64,000 bases of DNA from Caenorhabditis remanei (taxonomy: Eukaryota > Nematoda > Chromadorea > Rhabditida > Rhabditidae). The position numbers and the translations under genes were made by a program. The stretch is taken from NCBI RefSeq assembly GCF_010183535.1, contig NC_071329.1, positions 17,808,879 through 17,872,878 of the forward strand, read 5' to 3'. How positions within the stretch are numbered: the first letter of the stretch is position 1; every line of letters starts with the position of its first letter. Under the pieces are notes generated by a model, which saw only the letters and a program-made list of their open reading frames with translations, ran no database searches and had not been told where the DNA came from. Of the stretch, positions 61,494-64,000 are shown piece after piece.

Positions 61494-64000
61494 ATGTCGA
61501 CTCTTCCTGAAGTCAAGGCAGGAACAGGAGGAGGACTTCCACAACCAACCACTCAAGAGATGCCGTCGTGGAAAAGGAAAGGAGAACTCGCGAGAATGAT
61601 GGACCCAAGAATCAAGAAGTTCTCAGAAGGAAAATCATCTGACCTTCACAGATGGTTGAAGGACTATGCAAAGCTAGTCTACCGAATGGACATCCCGAGA
61701 GAAACCGGAACGGAGTTACTACCGTTCTTCCTATCCGGTACGGCACTCCAGAAGTACAACGCCCTGGATCACAAGATCCTCAACGACTGGGCAAAGACAA
61801 CGAAACAGCTCATGCTGGCTCATGATTGCCCCACGGACAGAGAAATCTCCCTTCAAGAGCTGACCTCCGTACAGCAAGGCAAAAAGACGGTCAGCGAGTT
61901 CGCCGCTCACATACGGGAACTCGGAGAATATGTGTATGAGGGACTTCCAGAAAAGAACAGAGATCTCTTACTCGCTTCTCACTTCCTCACCGGATGCAGC
62001 AAAAAGATAAAATCTCGACTCCGACAACTGCAGAACATTCCAAAAAGTCTGAGAGCAATGACCGCGGAGGCCGAGAAAATCCAGAGACTTCTTGAATTGG
62101 AAGAAGAAGAAGAAGCAACGGAAGCAGTCATCGCAGCAGTCCAAAACATGAACTGGAACAACATCAACCAGGGATTTCAGCCAAGAGGAAATTTTCAAGG
62201 ATATAATTCAAGAGGAGGATATCGTGGAAGATTCAACCAGAACGAATACCAACCAAGAGGAAACCGTCCATTCAGAGGAGGTTACCAAGGACGTGGTAGA
62301 AGAAACTGGAATCAAGGAAGTTGGAAGGGAAGAAATGAAAATCCAGAATGCTGGAATCAACGAAGCGAGAGCCAAGGAAACTGGAATCAAGGAAACGGAA
62401 GCTTTCATCAATCCAATGAAGAAAACTACAATTCAAATCCCCCAGAACAAGGAGCGTCAAACCAGCCATCACAAAACATCCAGGAAACTCGTCGAATCGG
62501 ATGGGACACCAACACTGGACGTCCATACATCATCAACAGCATAAGCAAAGCATGCCTGGGAATCATGATGTGCTTGTTTCTCATTGGAAGCACGGAGGCA
62601 ACAAAACAAATCTGCGGATTTGGAGAAGCCGGAAACATTTTCATTCCACCAACAGCCACTCCATGCAACTTCGACAAGTCTCTCCCACTTCAAACATATG
62701 CCGTCAATGTCTATCGACAACGAACCAGAGCTATCCAAATGGAAGCACACAAATGCTTCAAACATGAAGTTGAAGGAGAAGTATATTCATTTCTGAAAAT
62801 ATACAAGACCACCGAAGCAAAAATTGGAAAAAGAGTACCAATCTCCGTCGAAGAATGTCGGAAAACCGCCATTGCAAAGAAGTTCAATGATATGGAACTC
62901 AAGGAAATTGCTCCAGGAATCTACAGATCAGAGAAAATCGGTGAAGCTGCGGAAAATGCCACCAAAATCCTGGGAACGACGACATTCAAGACATTTGAAT
63001 TCACCATGGAAGTCGGACAGGTAGCATCACTGGATGGAGTACACGTTGTCTCCACTCTCGGAAGCTTGGAAAAATGTTCCCTCGGCACAGGAAGCTGTCA
63101 GGACGACAGTTCAACAATTGTGTGGCAACCCCAAGAGACACGTCAAGAATGTCAATTTGAACTGATTCAGAGCGCTACGGCTATCATCAGCCAACAGTTC
63201 ATTGCGATCGAAGAAATGGCCATCTTCGCCAAGTTTGACACGGATCTCAGAAGGTTACAAGATGCCCTTGAAGGTTGTTTTATACAACAAGGATATCGCA
63301 CAGATGACGGCTACCTCATCGAGTTTCCCGAGGTTCACTCAAAAGGATGGGTACCAGACATGCACATCGACGCCCAGACGTTTGGAGGACACCAGAATCC
63401 ATGGATTCGTCGGACAAGAGAAACAGTGACAAGTCTCGGACCAGCCGGGACAGAATTTCAAGCTTACATCGGAGAACCATTCATCACACCTATCATTAGG
63501 AGATTGTATGGAACCGCAAACATCGAAGAGCTAACCGATTTGAAGTCTCCAATCACGGACCCAGTAATACTTCAAGAATTCGGAAAGTACAACGTCACGA
63601 ACAAACTTCTTGACGACCGAGCCAGAAACTACCCAAAAGACCGAAAACACCAAAACCCAATGTTGCTGATATCATTGAAAGCAATCAGAGTAGCACAGTA
63701 TGGTGCACGTCAAATGAAAGCCATGGAGAAACTGAACCGACCACTCACAAGAGGAGAAGAACAGCTGAAGTTGGAAATCGAACGACAAGTCGCCTTTACG
63801 TTCGACAAACTGCTGGAAAAAGAGTTCGGAAGAAGTGAACCGGACATAAGACATCCGGACGAAAAATTCGTGCCACCAAAGTTTGATGAAGGAAAGCTCA
63901 CTCCATACAGGAATTTGCCAGTGGAAGAAGAAGCATCATGGACAACCACTCCATTTCCAACAACAACTCAGCCGAGAACCACCCAGAGAAGCAACCAACC
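61494..64000 (+). CDS. Gag-like / envelope-like polyprotein, open at window end
   Basis: One frame without a stop from TAG at ~60925 to the window edge; the first ATG is 61494 (835 codons visible). The ~190 codons before that ATG are also open, Thr/Ser-rich and may be coding. Residues ~40-205 resemble a retrotransposon Gag: SSDLHRWLKDYAKLVYRMD, LPFFLSGTALQKYNAL, VSEFAAHIRELGEYVYEGLP. Residues ~220-310 are rich in RGG and WNQG repeats, suited to RNA binding, with no CCHC knuckle. At ~354-365 a hydrophobic core (CLGIMMCLFLIG) and a signal-peptidase-like site (STEA) precede a Cys-bearing ectodomain-like region (at least nine Cys), then a Thr/Pro-rich stretch. No protease or reverse transcriptase lies between. 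Envelope identity is inferred from layout only. Confidence 0.55.
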   Translation, partial: MSTLPEVKAGTGGGLPQPTTQEMPSWKRKGELARMMDPRIKKFSEGKSSDLHRWLKDYAKLVYRMDIPRETGTELLPFFLSGTALQKYNALDHKILNDWAKTTKQLMLAHDCPTDREISLQELTSVQQGKKTVSEFAAHIRELGEYVYEGLPEKNRDLLLASHFLTGCSKKIKSRLRQLQNIPKSLRAMTAEAEKIQRLLELEEEEEATEAVIAAVQNMNWNNINQGFQPRGNFQGYNSRGGYRGRFNQNEYQPRGNRPFRGGYQGRGRRNWNQGSWKGRNENPECWNQRSESQGNWNQGNGSFHQSNEENYNSNPPEQGASNQPSQNIQETRRIGWDTNTGRPYIINSISKACLGIMMCLFLIGSTEATKQICGFGEAGNIFIPPTATPCNFDKSLPLQTYAVNVYRQRTRAIQMEAHKCFKHEVEGEVYSFLKIYKTTEAKIGKRVPISVEECRKTAIAKKFNDMELKEIAPGIYRSEKIGEAAENATKILGTTTFKTFEFTMEVGQVASLDGVHVVSTLGSLEKCSLGTGSCQDDSSTIVWQPQETRQECQFELIQSATAIISQQFIAIEEMAIFAKFDTDLRRLQDALEGCFIQQGYRTDDGYLIEFPEVHSKGWVPDMHIDAQTFGGHQNPWIRRTRETVTSLGPAGTEFQAYIGEPFITPIIRRLYGTANIEELTDLKSPITDPVILQEFGKYNVTNKLLDDRARNYPKDRKHQNPMLLISLKAIRVAQYGARQMKAMEKLNRPLTRGEEQLKLEIERQVAFTFDKLLEKEFGRSEPDIRHPDEKFVPPKFDEGKLTPYRNLPVEEEASWTTTPFPTTTQPRTTQRSNQ

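Larger units (their letters stand above)
58186..64000 (+). mobile_element. LTR-type retroelement, left part (runs off the window)
   Basis: The left boundary is exact: the duplicated membrane-protein tail stops after GATAC and TGTCAGGGGGCG begins, a TG start as in LTRs. A TATA-like TATATATATTTAAT (58400) and polyadenylation signals AATAAA (58435, 58664) fit LTR U3/R. 58900-61490 is leader or unrecognised sequence. The Gag-like frame begins at 61494. The right LTR, any pol gene and the target duplication are outside the window or absent, so the class is not settled. Confidence 0.65.

Overview
This is nuclear DNA of a Caenorhabditis-like nematode. The signs are introns of about 45-50 bp with GTAAGT/GTGAGT donors and TTTCAG acceptors, an F-box A (HTH, F-box, FTH) gene, SPK-domain genes, a CTLD/CUB lectin gene, and mobile elements with TA target duplications. 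All gene models were spliced by eye.

Layout. (1) 1-2.8 kb: an intact four-exon F-box A gene (+), then a 420-bp MITE. (2) 2.8-49.4 kb: an array of minus-strand genes from two families, SPK-domain genes and divergent USP-like (peptidase C19) genes. Its core is a nearly identical 9.1-kb unit, seen as units 1, 2, 3 and a partial unit 4. Each full unit holds five loci: a short USP C-terminal fragment, SPK copy 1 (broken), a USP-like copy with two nonsense codons, SPK copy 2 (19-bp deletion) and SPK copy 3. Only SPK copy 3 splices to a clean 240-codon frame. (3) 11,992-25,317: a 13.3-kb Maverick/Polinton inserted in exon 4 of SPK copy 3 of unit 1. It has 5'-AG...CT-3' ends, inverted repeats of about 1 kb and a 6-bp duplication TGCATT. 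Units 2 and 3 are its empty sites. It carries integrase, a packaging ATPase, an adenain-like protease, a double-jelly-roll major capsid protein and several accessory virion-type genes, but no DNA polymerase B. A 2.4-kb DNA transposon is nested in its left inverted repeat only. (4) 49.8-58.2 kb: a partial uncharacterised gene, MITEs, a C-type lectin/CUB gene with a nonsense codon at a core tryptophan, and three related small cysteine-rich single-pass membrane proteins. (5) 58,186 to the end: an LTR-type element whose Gag-like frame runs without a stop into an envelope-like ectodomain and off the window.

How the parts relate. The Maverick is organised like a virus genome. The minus block (integrase, basic DNA-associated protein, small helical protein, ATPase, membrane protein) and the plus block (SDFY virion protein, pVI-like protein, capsid protein, CxxC protein) flank divergent promoters, and most genes have their own TATA box. 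Without polB it could encode integration and particle functions but would need replication help in trans. The SPK/USP array is a young tandem amplification of mostly already broken genes carrying one intact SPK gene per unit.
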